The notes: generated by a model from the letters alone, not told the origin. A stretch of DNA of 64,000 nt from Gordonia insulae (GCF_003855095.1 NZ_CP033972.1:5890001-5954000); one strand, 5' to 3'; positions 40,084-48,888 are shown, numbered from the stretch's first letter. Numbers and translations: made by a program.

Positions 40084-41406
40084 ATGAAGATGTTTCGACG
40101 AATACGCTCGGCGGCCGGCGCGGCCGGCTCTGCGGCGATCCGTGGCGTGACCGAACTGCCGGCCGCCCAGGACCCTGCCGTGCAGCGCTACTTCCGGTCG
40201 CGGGCCAACTGGTTCTTCCTCGCGGTCGCCGCGATCATGTATTCGATCGCCTGGCCGACGTTGTCGCTGACCCATGTGCTGCCGACGTATGCCTTGCCGG
40301 TGGTAGCCGCGTTCGCGGCGTTCCCGATCGCGTTGGCGTGGTCGGCCCCGGTGATCGGTTGGGCCATCTCGGTCGTCTCGGCACAGCTGATCGGGATCAT
40401 CGTGCCGACCGTGCCCGGGTGGCCGTGGACGATCCAGGTCACGCACCTGATCGAGCTGCTGGTTCTCACCTTCTTCGCCTACCTCCGGTGCGGCCTCCGC
40501 TGGATTCCGGTGGTGTGGGTCAGCACCTCGATCGTCCTGGCGATCGCCGCACCCGCCGACGCGCGTGGCGGGTGGGTGTTCGGACTGACGTTCCTCGCGG
40601 TCGTGGTTGCCCTGCTGAGGTTCCTCCTCCGGTCGCGTCGACAGCTCGCCGAGAGCACCGAGCAGACTCAGCTCATCGAGTCGCAGAAGGCGATCCTGCA
40701 GGAGCGCACTCGCATCGCCCGCGATCTACACGATGTTGTGGCACACAGGATGTCGGTCGTGGTGGTGATGGCGCAGACCGCGCGCTACCGTCTCGACGAC
40801 GTGAGCGAGGAGGCCGCCGCCGAGTTCGAGGCGATCGCGGTGTCGGCACGTGCCTCTCTCGATGAGGTCCGGCAGATGCTCGGTGTGCTGCGGACCGACG
40901 GTGACGTCGCGGCGGCACCCAATCCAGGTCTGGGCGACATCGGCACGCTGGTGATGCAGACGCGGATGACCGGCGCCGTCGTCGGATTGTCGGACTCCGT
41001 GTCACATCAGGCCATCGGCGACGCATCGGGTCTGGTGATCTACCGCATCGTCCAGGAGAGCCTGGCCAACGCGACCCGGCACGCACCGGGTGCGCAGATC
41101 GAGATCTCTCTCACGCCCCACGCCGAGGGGGGCACCGAGGTCGAGGTCCGGAACTCGGCGCCGACGGTTGAACCCGTACAGATGGCCGGCCCGGGCAGCG
41201 GGATCCCGGGCATGCGCGAACGGGCCGCCGCGGTCGGGGGCACGGTGATCACCGGCCCCACTGCCGACGGTGGATTCGTCGTCCGTGCGCTCATTCCCCG
41301 GCAGGGGCACGCCGCCACCGTCACGACAGACCCCACCGTCGCGACAGACCCCACCGTCACGACAGACCCGGCCGCCGCCGATTCGGGCGCCCGCGCCGGC
41401 GGTTAG
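40084..41406 (+). CDS. NarL/DesK-type sensor histidine kinase
   Basis: A 440-residue sensor with an N-terminal membrane part of five or six helices (ANWFFLAVAAIMYSIAW; ALPVVAAFAAFPIALAW; VIGWAISVVSAQLIGIIV; LIELLVLTFFAYLRCGL; VVWVSTSIVLAIAA), a dimerisation/phosphoacceptor domain (ERTRIARDLHDVVAHRMSVV; His about 220) and a HATPase_c domain (YRIVQESLANATRHAPGA; GSGIPGMRERAAAVGGTV). The signal is unknown. The C-terminus carries TTDPTV-type repeats coded by three 18-bp units. Start is given as ATG 40084; ATG 40090 has better spacing to a CGAGG motif. The response regulator gene follows in 9 bases. Confidence 0.9.
   Translation: MKMFRRIRSAAGAAGSAAIRGVTELPAAQDPAVQRYFRSRANWFFLAVAAIMYSIAWPTLSLTHVLPTYALPVVAAFAAFPIALAWSAPVIGWAISVVSAQLIGIIVPTVPGWPWTIQVTHLIELLVLTFFAYLRCGLRWIPVVWVSTSIVLAIAAPADARGGWVFGLTFLAVVVALLRFLLRSRRQLAESTEQTQLIESQKAILQERTRIARDLHDVVAHRMSVVVVMAQTARYRLDDVSEEAAAEFEAIAVSARASLDEVRQMLGVLRTDGDVAAAPNPGLGDIGTLVMQTRMTGAVVGLSDSVSHQAIGDASGLVIYRIVQESLANATRHAPGAQIEISLTPHAEGGTEVEVRNSAPTVEPVQMAGPGSGIPGMRERAAAVGGTVITGPTADGGFVVRALIPRQGHAATVTTDPTVATDPTVTTDPAAADSGARAGG
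41317..41370 (+). repeat. Three 18-bp tandem repeats in the 3' end of the histidine kinase gene
   Basis: Units of 18 bases (41317-41334, 41335-41352, 41353-41370), nearly identical, encode TVTTDP, TVATDP and TVTTDP near the protein's C-terminus. They lie outside the catalytic ATPase domain and so probably tolerate copy-number change. Confidence 0.95.
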
Positions 41407-41415
41407 GCTCGGCCC

Positions 41416-42075
41416 GTGGCTGTGACGGTGGTCGTCGTCGACGACCAGGCGATGGTGCGTCAGGGATTCTCGGCGCTGCTCGGTGCCCAATCCGACATCT
41501 CGGTGCTCGGCGATGCCGCGGATGGCGTCGCGGCGGTGGAACTCTGTGCGCGCGTACGCCCGGACGTGGTCCTCATGGACGTGCGGATGCCACGCAAGGA
41601 CGGTCTCCGGGCGGCCGATGAGATCCTGCGTGCGGCGTCGGGCACAGGCGACGCGGCGACCAGGGTGCTGATGCTGACCACCTTCGACATCGACGACTAC
41701 GTGTACGAGGCGCTGCGGATCGGCGCCTCCGGATTCCTGCTGAAGGACGCGCCGGCCGACGAGCTGGTGCGCGCCGTGCGCGTGGTCGCCGCGGGCGAGG
41801 CGTTGCTGGCGCCGTCGATCACCCGGCGGCTCATCGCCGAGGTGACGTCGCGGCGCGCCCGGGCACCGCGGACGTCTGCGGTGGATGTGCTCACACCCCG
41901 GGAACGCGAGGTCCTCGATCTGGTGGCCGACGGCAAGTCGAACTCCGAGATCGCGACCGAGCTGTTCGTCTCCGAGCAGACGGTCAAGACGCACGTCAGC
42001 AGCGTTCTGGGAAAACTCGGTCTGCGCGATCGGGCGCAGGCGGTGGTCTTCGCGTACGAGAACGGTCTCAAGTAG
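41416..42075 (+). CDS. LuxR/NarL-family response regulator
   Basis: A 219-residue regulator. The receiver domain has the phospho-acceptor Asp in VVLMDVRMPRKDGL (about residue 55), the acidic pair in VVVDDQAMV and the Lys in FLLKDAPADELV. The C-terminal DNA-binding domain is LTPREREVLDLVADGKSNSE followed by SEQTVKTHVSSVLGKLG. It is co-transcribed with the histidine kinase (9-base gap). Targets may include the divergent phospholipase/hydrolase pair, since those genes share an intergenic region with the kinase gene; this is inference. Confidence 0.93.
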   Translation: MAVTVVVVDDQAMVRQGFSALLGAQSDISVLGDAADGVAAVELCARVRPDVVLMDVRMPRKDGLRAADEILRAASGTGDAATRVLMLTTFDIDDYVYEALRIGASGFLLKDAPADELVRAVRVVAAGEALLAPSITRRLIAEVTSRRARAPRTSAVDVLTPREREVLDLVADGKSNSEIATELFVSEQTVKTHVSSVLGKLGLRDRAQAVVFAYENGLK

Positions 42076-42145
42076 GGCCAGAACTGGTATCGCCGCGACG
42101 GTCCGCTGATGCGGCGACAATCCGGCAGATGATCGTCGCGCCCAC

Positions 42146-42151
42146 TAGATT
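42146..42151 (+). promoter_or_regulatory. Candidate -10 box of pfkA
   Basis: TAGATT inside CCACTAGATTGAGTGG, a short inverted repeat (CCACT/AGTGG, 42142-42157), lies 46 bases before ATG 42198. A ribosome binding site (GGGAGG) follows in the leader. The palindrome could be an operator. Confidence 0.4.
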
Positions 42152-42197
42152 GAGTGGCGTACGCGTCACGGTCGCTCGGCAGGGAGGTCCCACGGCA

Positions 42198-43232
42198 ATG
42201 GCCAAGAGGTTCGGCATTCTCACCAGCGGAGGCGATTGCCCCGGTTTGAACGCGGTGATCCGCGGGGCGGTGCTCAAAGGTGAAACCGTCTACGGGCATG
42301 AGTTCGTCGGCTTCAAAGACGGCTGGTACGGCCTCGTATACGGCGACATCATGGAGCTGAACCGCACGACGGTGCGCGGCCTGTCGCACGAGGGCGGAAC
42401 CATTCTCGGGACCAGTCGGTTCGGGCCGTACCAGGAGCCCGACGGCGGCCCGGAGAACATCAAGAAGGTGCTCAAGAACCTCGGTATCGACGGTGTCATC
42501 GCGATCGGCGGCGAGGGCACCGCGTCGGCATCCAAGCGCCTGTTCGAGGATGGCATCAACATCGTCGGCGTGCCCAAGACCATCGACAACGACATCGATG
42601 CCACGGACTACACGTTCGGTTTCAACACGGCGGTGGAGATCGCGACCGAGGCGATCGACCGGCTGCGCACCACCGGGAACTCGCACCGACGATGCATGGT
42701 GCTCGAGGTGATGGGGCGCCACGCCGGTTGGATCGCACTGCATTCGGGGATCGCCGGTGGCGCGCACGCAATCCTGATCCCGGAGCAGCCCGAGAGCCTC
42801 AATCAGATCTGTGCCTGGGTCACGAGCGTCAAGAGTCGCGGCCGTTCCCCGATGGTGGTCGTCGCCGAGGGCTTCAAGCTCCCCGACATGGAGCAGGCCT
42901 ACTCGGACAAGGGACTGGACGGATTCAACCGCCCGCGGCTCGGCGGCATCGGTGAGGTTCTCGCGCCGCTGATCCAGGACCGCACCGGCATCGAGACCCG
43001 GTCCACCGTCCTCGGCCACATCCAGCGTGGCGGCGTGCCCACCGCCTTCGATCGGGTGCTCGCCACCCGGTTCGGCATGGCCATCTCCGATGTCGTCGCC
43101 GACAAGGACTGGGGCAAGATGGTGGCCCTGCGTGGCACGGACATCGTGCGGACGACGTTCGACCAGGCTCTCGCGAATCCGAAGCAGGTCCCCTCGGAGC
43201 AGTATCAGGAGATCCGGGTCATCTTCGGTTGA
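42198..43232 (+). CDS. pfkA: ATP-dependent 6-phosphofructokinase
   Basis: Commits fructose-6-phosphate to glycolysis. The 344-residue protein begins MAKRFGILTSGGDCPGLNAV (nucleotide-binding GGDCPG) and has IAIGGEGTASA, PKTIDNDIDATDYTFGFNTA (catalytic Asp motif), VMGRHAGWIAL and GHIQRGGVPTAFDR. The Gly after Glu in GGEGT corresponds to the residue that favours ATP; PPi-dependent enzymes have Asp there. ATG 42198 has a GGGAGG ribosome binding site. It sits between gatA and gatB as in mycobacteria. Confidence 0.95.
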   Translation: MAKRFGILTSGGDCPGLNAVIRGAVLKGETVYGHEFVGFKDGWYGLVYGDIMELNRTTVRGLSHEGGTILGTSRFGPYQEPDGGPENIKKVLKNLGIDGVIAIGGEGTASASKRLFEDGINIVGVPKTIDNDIDATDYTFGFNTAVEIATEAIDRLRTTGNSHRRCMVLEVMGRHAGWIALHSGIAGGAHAILIPEQPESLNQICAWVTSVKSRGRSPMVVVAEGFKLPDMEQAYSDKGLDGFNRPRLGGIGEVLAPLIQDRTGIETRSTVLGHIQRGGVPTAFDRVLATRFGMAISDVVADKDWGKMVALRGTDIVRTTFDQALANPKQVPSEQYQEIRVIFG

Positions 43233-43233
43233 G

Positions 43234-43488
43234 TCAGATCGTGCCGGGCGGATATGTCGCCGGATAGGTCACCGGGGGCTGCGCGACCGGTTCACGCGGG
43301 ATGACCAGCCAGAGCACCAGATACAGAAGTACCTGGGGGCCGGGCAACAGGATCGACGCCACGAAGAGCACGCGGATGAGAGTGGCGTCCCAGCCGAATC
43401 GGGTGGCGATACCGCCGCAGACGCCACCGAGCCAGGCGTCATCGCGGGAGCGCATCAGTCGGGTGGTCGCGGGAGTGGTTGTGGTCAT
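43234..43488 (-). CDS. PspC domain membrane protein
   Basis: An 84-residue protein with a PspC domain: LMRSRDDAWLGGVCGGIATR (with the conserved GGVCGGIA) and one hydrophobic segment (LIRVLFVASILLPGPQVLLYLVLWLVI). PspC proteins take part in envelope stress responses. There is no other psp gene nearby. The C-terminal tail is Pro-rich. It converges with pfkA, ending one base after its stop. Confidence 0.85.
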   Translation of the reverse strand: MTTTTPATTRLMRSRDDAWLGGVCGGIATRFGWDATLIRVLFVASILLPGPQVLLYLVLWLVIPREPVAQPPVTYPATYPPGTI

Positions 43489-43623
43489 CGGTGATCCTTT
43501 CTCACACCATCGACGCTACGCAGCCCGGTGCCCTCGGGCATCGGGGTTCACCCTGACGCCGACCCGGGTTTCCGGGGCCGGGTCCACCGGCCCGTGCGGC
43601 CGGTGAAACCGTGGAGCAATAAG

Positions 43624-45135
43624 ATGGCTGACATGACTGCCGCTGCCACCGAACTGCTCGACTACGACCAGGTCATCGCGGATTTCGATCCGGTCATGGG
43701 TCTCGAGGTCCACGTCGAGCTCGGCACCGAGACAAAGATGTTCTGCGGATGCCCGACCGCGTTCGGTGCCGACCCGAACACCCAGGTGTGTCCGGTCTGC
43801 ATCGGACTGCCGGGATCGTTGCCGGTGGTCAACGGGAAGGCGATCGAGTCGGCGATCCGGATCGGGCTGGCGCTGAACTGCTCGATCCGTCCGTCCAGCG
43901 TGTTCGCCCGGAAGAACTATTTCTATCCGGACCAGCCGAAGAACTATCAGATCTCCCAGTACGACGAGCCGATCGCATTCGACGGATATCTCGAGGTGCT
44001 GCTGCCTGACGGCACGCCGTGGCGGGTGGAGATCGAGCGGGCCCACATGGAGGAGGACACCGGCAAGTCGCTGCACATCGGCGGCTCGGGTCGTATCCAC
44101 GGTGCGAGTCACTCGTTGCTGGACTACAACCGCGCAGGCGTCCCGCTGGTGGAGATCGTGACCAAGCCGATCGTCGGTGCCGGCGAGCGTGCACCGGAGG
44201 TGGCGCGCGCCTACGTCACGGCGCTGCGGGATCTGCTCAAGGCGCTCGGGGTCTCCGACGTCCGGATGGACCAGGGTTCGCTGCGCTGCGACGCCAACGT
44301 CTCGTTGATGCGCAAGGACGCGACCGAGTTCGGCACCCGGACCGAGACGAAGAACGTGAACTCGCTGAAGAGCGTCGAGATCGCGGTGCGCTACGAGATG
44401 CGTCGCCAGGCCGCGATCCTCGAGGCCGGCGGCGAGATCGTGCAGGAGACCCGCCACTTCCATGAGGAAGACGGGTCGACCTCGCCAGGTCGCCGCAAGG
44501 AGACCGCCGAGGACTACCGGTATTTTCCGGAGCCGGATCTGCCTCCGGTGCAACCGGATTCAGCGTGGATCGATGAGCTGGCGACCACCCTTCCGGAGAT
44601 GCCATGGGTGCGCCGTGCGCGCATCCAGGAGGACTGGGGTGTCTCCGACGAGGTGATGCGCGACCTGGTCAACGTGGGCGCCGTGGACCTCATCATCGAG
44701 ACCGTGGATGCCGGTGCGAGTCCGGAGGCCGCACGGGGCTGGTGGGTGTCGTTCCTGGCGCAGCAGGCCAACTCGCGCAGTGTCGAGCTGTCCGAGCTGC
44801 CGATCTCCCCGGCTCAGGTCGCGGCCATCGTCGGCCTCGTCGACGAGGGCAAGCTGACCACCAAACTCGCCCAGCAGGTCGCGGTCGCGGTCCTCGACGG
44901 CGAGGGTGAACCCGCGCAGATCGTCGCCGACCGCGGTCTCGAGGTGGTGCGCGACGACTCGGCCCTGCAGAAGGCCGTCGACGAGGCACTCGCCGCCAAC
45001 CCCGATATCGCCGAGAAGATCCGTGGTGGGAAGGTGCAGGCGGCCGGCAAGATCGTCGGCGACGTCATGAAGGCGACCCGCGGGCAGGCCGATCCGGCGC
45101 GGGTGAAGGAGCTCGTGATCGCCGCCTGTCAGTGA
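43624..45135 (+). CDS. gatB: Aspartyl/glutamyl-tRNA amidotransferase subunit B
   Basis: tRNA-binding and kinase-like subunit of GatCAB. The 503-residue protein has [18 protein letters not shown] and the Cys-rich Zn site (CGCPTAFG ... CPVCIG), [36 protein letters not shown], then [20 protein letters not shown] and the YqeY-like C-terminal domain ([40 protein letters not shown]). ATG 43624 has a GGAG motif upstream; ATG 43633 is an alternative. It lies away from gatCA. Confidence 0.96.
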   Translation: MADMTAAATELLDYDQVIADFDPVMGLEVHVELGTETKMFCGCPTAFGADPNTQVCPVCIGLPGSLPVVNGKAIESAIRIGLALNCSIRPSSVFARKNYFYPDQPKNYQISQYDEPIAFDGYLEVLLPDGTPWRVEIERAHMEEDTGKSLHIGGSGRIHGASHSLLDYNRAGVPLVEIVTKPIVGAGERAPEVARAYVTALRDLLKALGVSDVRMDQGSLRCDANVSLMRKDATEFGTRTETKNVNSLKSVEIAVRYEMRRQAAILEAGGEIVQETRHFHEEDGSTSPGRRKETAEDYRYFPEPDLPPVQPDSAWIDELATTLPEMPWVRRARIQEDWGVSDEVMRDLVNVGAVDLIIETVDAGASPEAARGWWVSFLAQQANSRSVELSELPISPAQVAAIVGLVDEGKLTTKLAQQVAVAVLDGEGEPAQIVADRGLEVVRDDSALQKAVDEALAANPDIAEKIRGGKVQAAGKIVGDVMKATRGQADPARVKELVIAACQ

Positions 45136-45145
45136 CGGTTCGACG

Positions 45146-45604
45146 TCACGCCGGGCCGGGAAGCATCGCGAGGACGTCCGTGTCGGCGCCCGCCGCGACC
45201 AATCGGGAACGCATCGTCGCGAGCCAGGTGTCCGCCCACGACTGATCGACCGACGCGAGGATGTCGTACTGCGCCTTCCACGACGCCCGGCTGAAGTCGG
45301 GAGATCCCGGCGGGTGCAATCGCCGTGACATGCGCTCCGAGACCGATTCGGCCACCCAGCGGAGGAACTCGTCAGGATCGGCGGTGCTCCGGTCGGACAG
45401 GATGCGGTCGCGTTCGCGTGCGGTGAGGTGCCATCCGTCGGGACCGCGAAGGCAGTAGGGCGTCGAGTCGCCGCGCACCGAGCCGAGCACCGGCAGGTCC
45501 TGCGGCAGGGCGCCGATCCGGTTCGCCAGATCGCCGATCCGCGTGCGCATCCTCTCGTCGAGGAGGGCGTCCGATCCGTCCGGGCCCGCAGGCGTTCCGG
45601 GCAT
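45146..45604 (-). CDS. Putative immunity protein of the TNT-like toxin
   Basis: A 152-residue soluble protein without signal peptide or membrane segment. I do not recognise its family with certainty. It has a pattern common in small immunity proteins: TPYCLRGPDGWHLTARERDRI, then STADPDEFLRWVAESVSERM and a long Trp-rich helical end (SWKAQYDILASVDQSWADTW). Its ATG (45604-45602) shares one base with the TGA of the TNT-domain gene (TGATG), so the two are coupled. Gene order toxin-then-small-cytosolic-protein, translational coupling and the toxin's NAD glycohydrolase motifs together suggest that it protects the cell from the enzyme. This is inference; no sequence link to the known M. tuberculosis TNT immunity factor could be tested. 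Confidence 0.55.
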   Translation of the reverse strand: MPGTPAGPDGSDALLDERMRTRIGDLANRIGALPQDLPVLGSVRGDSTPYCLRGPDGWHLTARERDRILSDRSTADPDEFLRWVAESVSERMSRRLHPPGSPDFSRASWKAQYDILASVDQSWADTWLATMRSRLVAAGADTDVLAMLPGPA

Positions 45605-46335
45605 CAGCTCACGGCGGGAAAGGACTGGCGCAGATAGCCCGCACACTTCAGCCAGCCGACGCTCAACGTGCCGTCCTGGTTGATGAACGTCACGCACTGC
45701 GGAAACGCGGAGTCGGGGAGATAGGACCGCACCACCTCGTACTGGACCCCGCCGCCGCGCTGCTGGAACCACGGGGCGATCCGGCCGGTGTCCACCGGGA
45801 GCGGCTTGATCACCTCGTACACGTGGTAGTTGCAGTACTGTTCCTGCCCTTGGGGGCCGGAGAGATTCGACGGCGGTAGCGAGCGCGCGGCGTATTTCGT
45901 GCCGGGGACGGAGAGGAAGTTGCCGCCCTCGCCGCCGTAGCGATCCATGCGGGTCCCGGCCCTCAGCGTCGCCTTGTGTTTGATCGGCTTGTCGTCACGG
46001 TCGAGGACATAGCCTTGTTGCGGCGGGTAGATCCACCAGTTCGAATTGATGTCGTCGTAGTACGTCTCGTCGAACTCGTACTTGTTCATCGACGGTCCGA
46101 ACCGTTGGTACCCGGCCAGTTGTGAGCCGGTCGGCGGCTGCGTCGAGAAGGTCTGCGGTCCGTAGCGACTGACCCCGTCGTAGGAAGCGGCCGAGCAGCC
46201 CTGGGTGGTCGGTCCGCCGAGCGATCCGAGGTCGAGTGAGCTGAACGGATCGGGTGCAGCGGTCGCGGCCGCTCCGGACGAGAAGCAGATGGAGATGATG
46301 AACGCGAGGACGATGACGGGACTGCGACGATTCAT
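45604..46335 (-). CDS. Secreted TNT-domain protein, putative NAD glycohydrolase toxin
   Basis: A 243-residue exported protein. The signal peptide (MNRRSPVIVLAFIISICFSS, cleaved about residue 27 at ATA/AP) and the lack of a lipobox predict a free secreted protein. The C-terminal half matches the TNT (tuberculosis necrotizing toxin) domain: LRAGTRMDRYGGEGGNFLS (Arg about 132), ARSLPPSNLSG, YCNYHVYEVIKPLPVDTG (His about 171), RIAPWFQQRGGGVQYEV (Gln about 198). TNT domains cleave NAD and NADP; the Arg, His and GGG.Q residues are those usually conserved. Four Cys in the mature protein (about 47, 168, 214, 231) may form disulfides. Unlike CpnT of M. tuberculosis it has no channel domain and no ESX-type signal. 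The 152-residue gene that follows is a probable immunity partner. Confidence 0.82.
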   Translation of the reverse strand: MNRRSPVIVLAFIISICFSSGAAATAAPDPFSSLDLGSLGGPTTQGCSAASYDGVSRYGPQTFSTQPPTGSQLAGYQRFGPSMNKYEFDETYYDDINSNWWIYPPQQGYVLDRDDKPIKHKATLRAGTRMDRYGGEGGNFLSVPGTKYAARSLPPSNLSGPQGQEQYCNYHVYEVIKPLPVDTGRIAPWFQQRGGGVQYEVVRSYLPDSAFPQCVTFINQDGTLSVGWLKCAGYLRQSFPAVS

Positions 46336-46476
46336 GATCGCGCCTTTCGCACGAGGTGATCGCGGATGCGAGATGCAGGCACGATAACCGACTCACCGCC
46401 GCGGCGTGCACGTCTTCGTCAACGTCGAGCGTTCAGGTGACGCGGAACCCGCTGGGTGCGACACGGTCGGGTCGGT

Positions 46477-47655
46477 TCAGGTCCGGTCCTCGGACGACGA
46501 CGGCGGCAGCCACTTCACCACGCGGTCGTCGGTGCTGACCGGTTTGCCGTACTCCTTGTTGACCGTGGCGAACTGCAGAATCCCGTTGTCCAGGGCGACC
46601 ATTCGGCCCAGCGCGCCATACCGCTTCTCCAAGACCACCACCGGGGGTGTGACGGCAGGCTTCTCGCGAGTCGGCTCGGTGAGTGCCTCGATGTGCTGGG
46701 TTCGCGTGGTGGAGACGAAGATCGCCCCGGACGTCACCGCGCAGCCCGCGATCTGCGGCCGGTCGGGCCATGTCCACAGGACCTTGGGGCCGGACGATTC
46801 GAGGACCTGCACACGATCTTCGGTCGGTGTCTGCTCGGCGAAGTACAACGATCCCGTGGTGGTGCTGGGGCACAGCGAGACGTTGGAGCCGAGGCCGGAC
46901 GCCAGGATGCGCGGCGGCGGGTTCGCGCCCGACCGGAACGACGTGACGACCATGATCTTGCCGGCCAGGGACGACGGACTCGCGGCGGCGGCAGGGTCGC
47001 CCGCATTACCGGTGGCCACCACCAGTTCGCCCGGCGTACGGAAGAACATCGCCCCCATGTTCCCGGTGGCGCCCTTGGGGATTCCCACCAGGATCGGCTT
47101 CGGGACGTCGCCGGGTGCGAGTCGCACGATCCGGTTGTCGGACGGCGTGGTGATCAGTGCGTAGATCAACCGGTCCTGGGAGTAGGTGGGGGAGAACGCG
47201 AAGTCGATCAGCCCGCCGTCGCCGGAGCTGTCGACCGGTGCGGTCGCCAGCACACGTTGTGGTCCATAGCGTTTGGTGGTGAGGATCCTGCCGGTGGTGC
47301 GCTCGGCGACCACCGTGACGTCGCCCTGGTCGTCGCCGGGCATCACCGCGGCGGTGGAGGCCAGGCAGGTCGCGATCACGGCGGGGTCCGGGTCCACGCA
47401 CGGTCCGGGCGGTGGTGGTACCGGAGGCTCGGTGGGAGACGGTCGTGGCTGTTCCTTCTTGGCCGCGGATTCGTTGTTGGCGCTGAAGGCGCCGGCATCC
47501 TTGGCGCGGTCCTGGTCGGTGAAGTCGGCGCAACCATTGAGCACGACGAGCACAGCGAGGACGGCCGCCACGATCCCCAGACGCGAGCCCGGTGTCCGGT
47601 TCCCCCGTGCCAACCGCTCCCGGTTGGGCGTTGTCGTCGGCCACCCCTTGCGCAT
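46477..47655 (-). CDS. lppZ: LppZ-like lipoprotein (beta-propeller, PQQ/sugar dehydrogenase type)
   Basis: A 392-residue lipoprotein: a hydrophobic stretch (RLGIVAAVLAVLVVLNGC) with the lipobox ending in LNGC, a Pro-rich linker (PSPTEPPVPPPPGP), then a propeller fold related to the soluble glucose/sorbosone dehydrogenases (GGLIDFAFSPTYSQDRLIYA; TGNMGAMFFRTPGELVVATG; NVSLCPSTTTGSLYFAE). Catalytic residues for PQQ are not evident, so activity is uncertain. Rv3006 (lppZ) has the same position next to the DoxX gene Rv3005c. ATG 47655 is preceded, seven bases upstream, by TACTCT, so the transcript may be leaderless. It is divergent from the DoxX gene. Confidence 0.85.
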   Translation of the reverse strand: MRKGWPTTTPNRERLARGNRTPGSRLGIVAAVLAVLVVLNGCADFTDQDRAKDAGAFSANNESAAKKEQPRPSPTEPPVPPPPGPCVDPDPAVIATCLASTAAVMPGDDQGDVTVVAERTTGRILTTKRYGPQRVLATAPVDSSGDGGLIDFAFSPTYSQDRLIYALITTPSDNRIVRLAPGDVPKPILVGIPKGATGNMGAMFFRTPGELVVATGNAGDPAAAASPSSLAGKIMVVTSFRSGANPPPRILASGLGSNVSLCPSTTTGSLYFAEQTPTEDRVQVLESSGPKVLWTWPDRPQIAGCAVTSGAIFVSTTRTQHIEALTEPTREKPAVTPPVVVLEKRYGALGRMVALDNGILQFATVNKEYGKPVSTDDRVVKWLPPSSSEDRT

Positions 47656-47662
47656 GCCACCC

Positions 47663-47668
47663 AGAGTA
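47663..47668 (-). promoter_or_regulatory. Candidate -10 box for lppZ
   Basis: Read on the minus strand this is TACTCT, ending seven bases before the lppZ ATG at 47655. No ribosome binding site is visible. Confidence 0.45.
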
Positions 47669-47724
47669 GGTGATCGATTCCGACTCACCGCGTGCTGCAC
47701 GAGCGACCCGGCGGCAACTGCGCC

Positions 47725-47730
47725 TACAGT
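47725..47730 (+). promoter_or_regulatory. Candidate -10 box for the DoxX gene
   Basis: TACAGT ends seven bases before the GTG at 47738 and supports that start. The lppZ -10 on the other strand is 57 bases away. Confidence 0.45.
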
Positions 47731-47737
47731 CGGACGT

Positions 47738-48874
47738 GTGACCGAACGTGACATGGCTGCAGGCAGCGGTTCCAGTCCGTACGACGAGCCGACCGGCGAG
47801 ATCGACCTGGGCGAGGCGGCGCCGATGCGCCGCCGCCGGGTCGCCGCCGACGACGATCGTGACTCGTTCTATGCACGGCATGCAAGTGGTGGCCGGTCGA
47901 TGTCGCGTGTCGACGACCTCGACGACATCGACCCGGATGAGGTGGACACCCAGGCGATCCCGGCACGGACCACCGCGCCGCCGCCTTCCGCCGCGCCGGC
48001 GCCTGCCGCACCCGCACCCGCACCCGCGGCCGCCCCGGCCGAGACGGCACCCGTCGCCGACTCCGACGACGAGATCGACCGGGCCGAGGCTCCGACCCGG
48101 CGTTTCTCGGCGTCACCGGCCGCGGCCACCCCCGCGCCCGCGGAGGATCTGCAGACCGACGACTTCACCGCGCTGCCGCCGACCCGCGCCGCCGACTACG
48201 AGTACGCCGACGCCGACGTCGTCGACCGGTACGAGACCCCACCCCCTGCGGATGATCGCCTCCGGTCCGTCGAAGAGGATCTCGCCGACGCGCAGCGGCG
48301 GGCTCGGCGCGGCACGCTCGACATCGGGCTGCTCCTGCTGCGTTGTGCGGTGGGTGCCATCGCCATCGCCCACGGAACCCAGAAACTCTTCGGGTGGTGG
48401 AACGGTCCGCGGTTGTCCGGATTCGAGGACATGCTGGTCAACGCGCCCAACCCGGCCATCGGGTTCCAGGCAGACGCCGCCCGACCACTCGCGATTCTCG
48501 GCGCATTGTCCGAGACCCTCGGTGGACTGATGTTGGTCGTGGGGCTGTTCACCCCGTTGGCCGCGTCGGCGGTGGTGGGTGTGATGCTGGTCGCAGCCGC
48601 CTACAAGGCGACGCTGGCGGGTGGGGTGTGGTTCTTCGCCGCAGACCCCAACGGTGCCGGCCTCGAGTACGAACTGCTCCTCGTGATGTGCGCCGCCGCG
48701 ATCATCCTGACCGGACCGGGGCGGATCTCGCTCGATGCCCCGCGTGGGTGGTCCCGACGGCCGTCCTGGGGTTCGCTCGCGCTGCTACTGGTGGGGATCG
48801 GTGCCGCGGTCGCGGTGTGGCTGGTGTTCAACGGCACCGATCCGTTCCAGTCGCCGGGGAATCCGGCGGGCTGA
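47738..48874 (+). CDS. DoxX family membrane protein with a long disordered N-terminus
   Basis: A 378-residue protein. The C-terminal part (from about residue 190) is a DoxX domain with four or five membrane segments: LDIGLLLLRCAVGAIAIAHG, with the conserved HGTQKLFGWW, ILGALSETLGGLMLVVGLF, SAVVGVMLVAAAYKATL, LLLVMCAAAIILTG. In mycobacteria the DoxX protein Rv3005c forms a membrane oxidoreductase complex with superoxide dehydrogenase and a thiosulfate sulfurtransferase. The first 190 residues are acidic and Pro/Ala-rich (for example APPPSAAPAPAAPAPAPAAA) and likely disordered. GTG 47738 follows a -10 box; ATG 47753 is an alternative. It converges with ilvD. Confidence 0.87.
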   Translation: MTERDMAAGSGSSPYDEPTGEIDLGEAAPMRRRRVAADDDRDSFYARHASGGRSMSRVDDLDDIDPDEVDTQAIPARTTAPPPSAAPAPAAPAPAPAAAPAETAPVADSDDEIDRAEAPTRRFSASPAAATPAPAEDLQTDDFTALPPTRAADYEYADADVVDRYETPPPADDRLRSVEEDLADAQRRARRGTLDIGLLLLRCAVGAIAIAHGTQKLFGWWNGPRLSGFEDMLVNAPNPAIGFQADAARPLAILGALSETLGGLMLVVGLFTPLAASAVVGVMLVAAAYKATLAGGVWFFAADPNGAGLEYELLLVMCAAAIILTGPGRISLDAPRGWSRRPSWGSLALLLVGIGAAVAVWLVFNGTDPFQSPGNPAG

Positions 48875-48888
48875 CCGACTCTGCGGCG

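Noticed and set aside
45604..46335. CpnT-like ESX-secreted toxin
   Set aside because: The protein has a normal Sec signal peptide and only 243 residues. There is no N-terminal channel domain or WXG-type partner gene.
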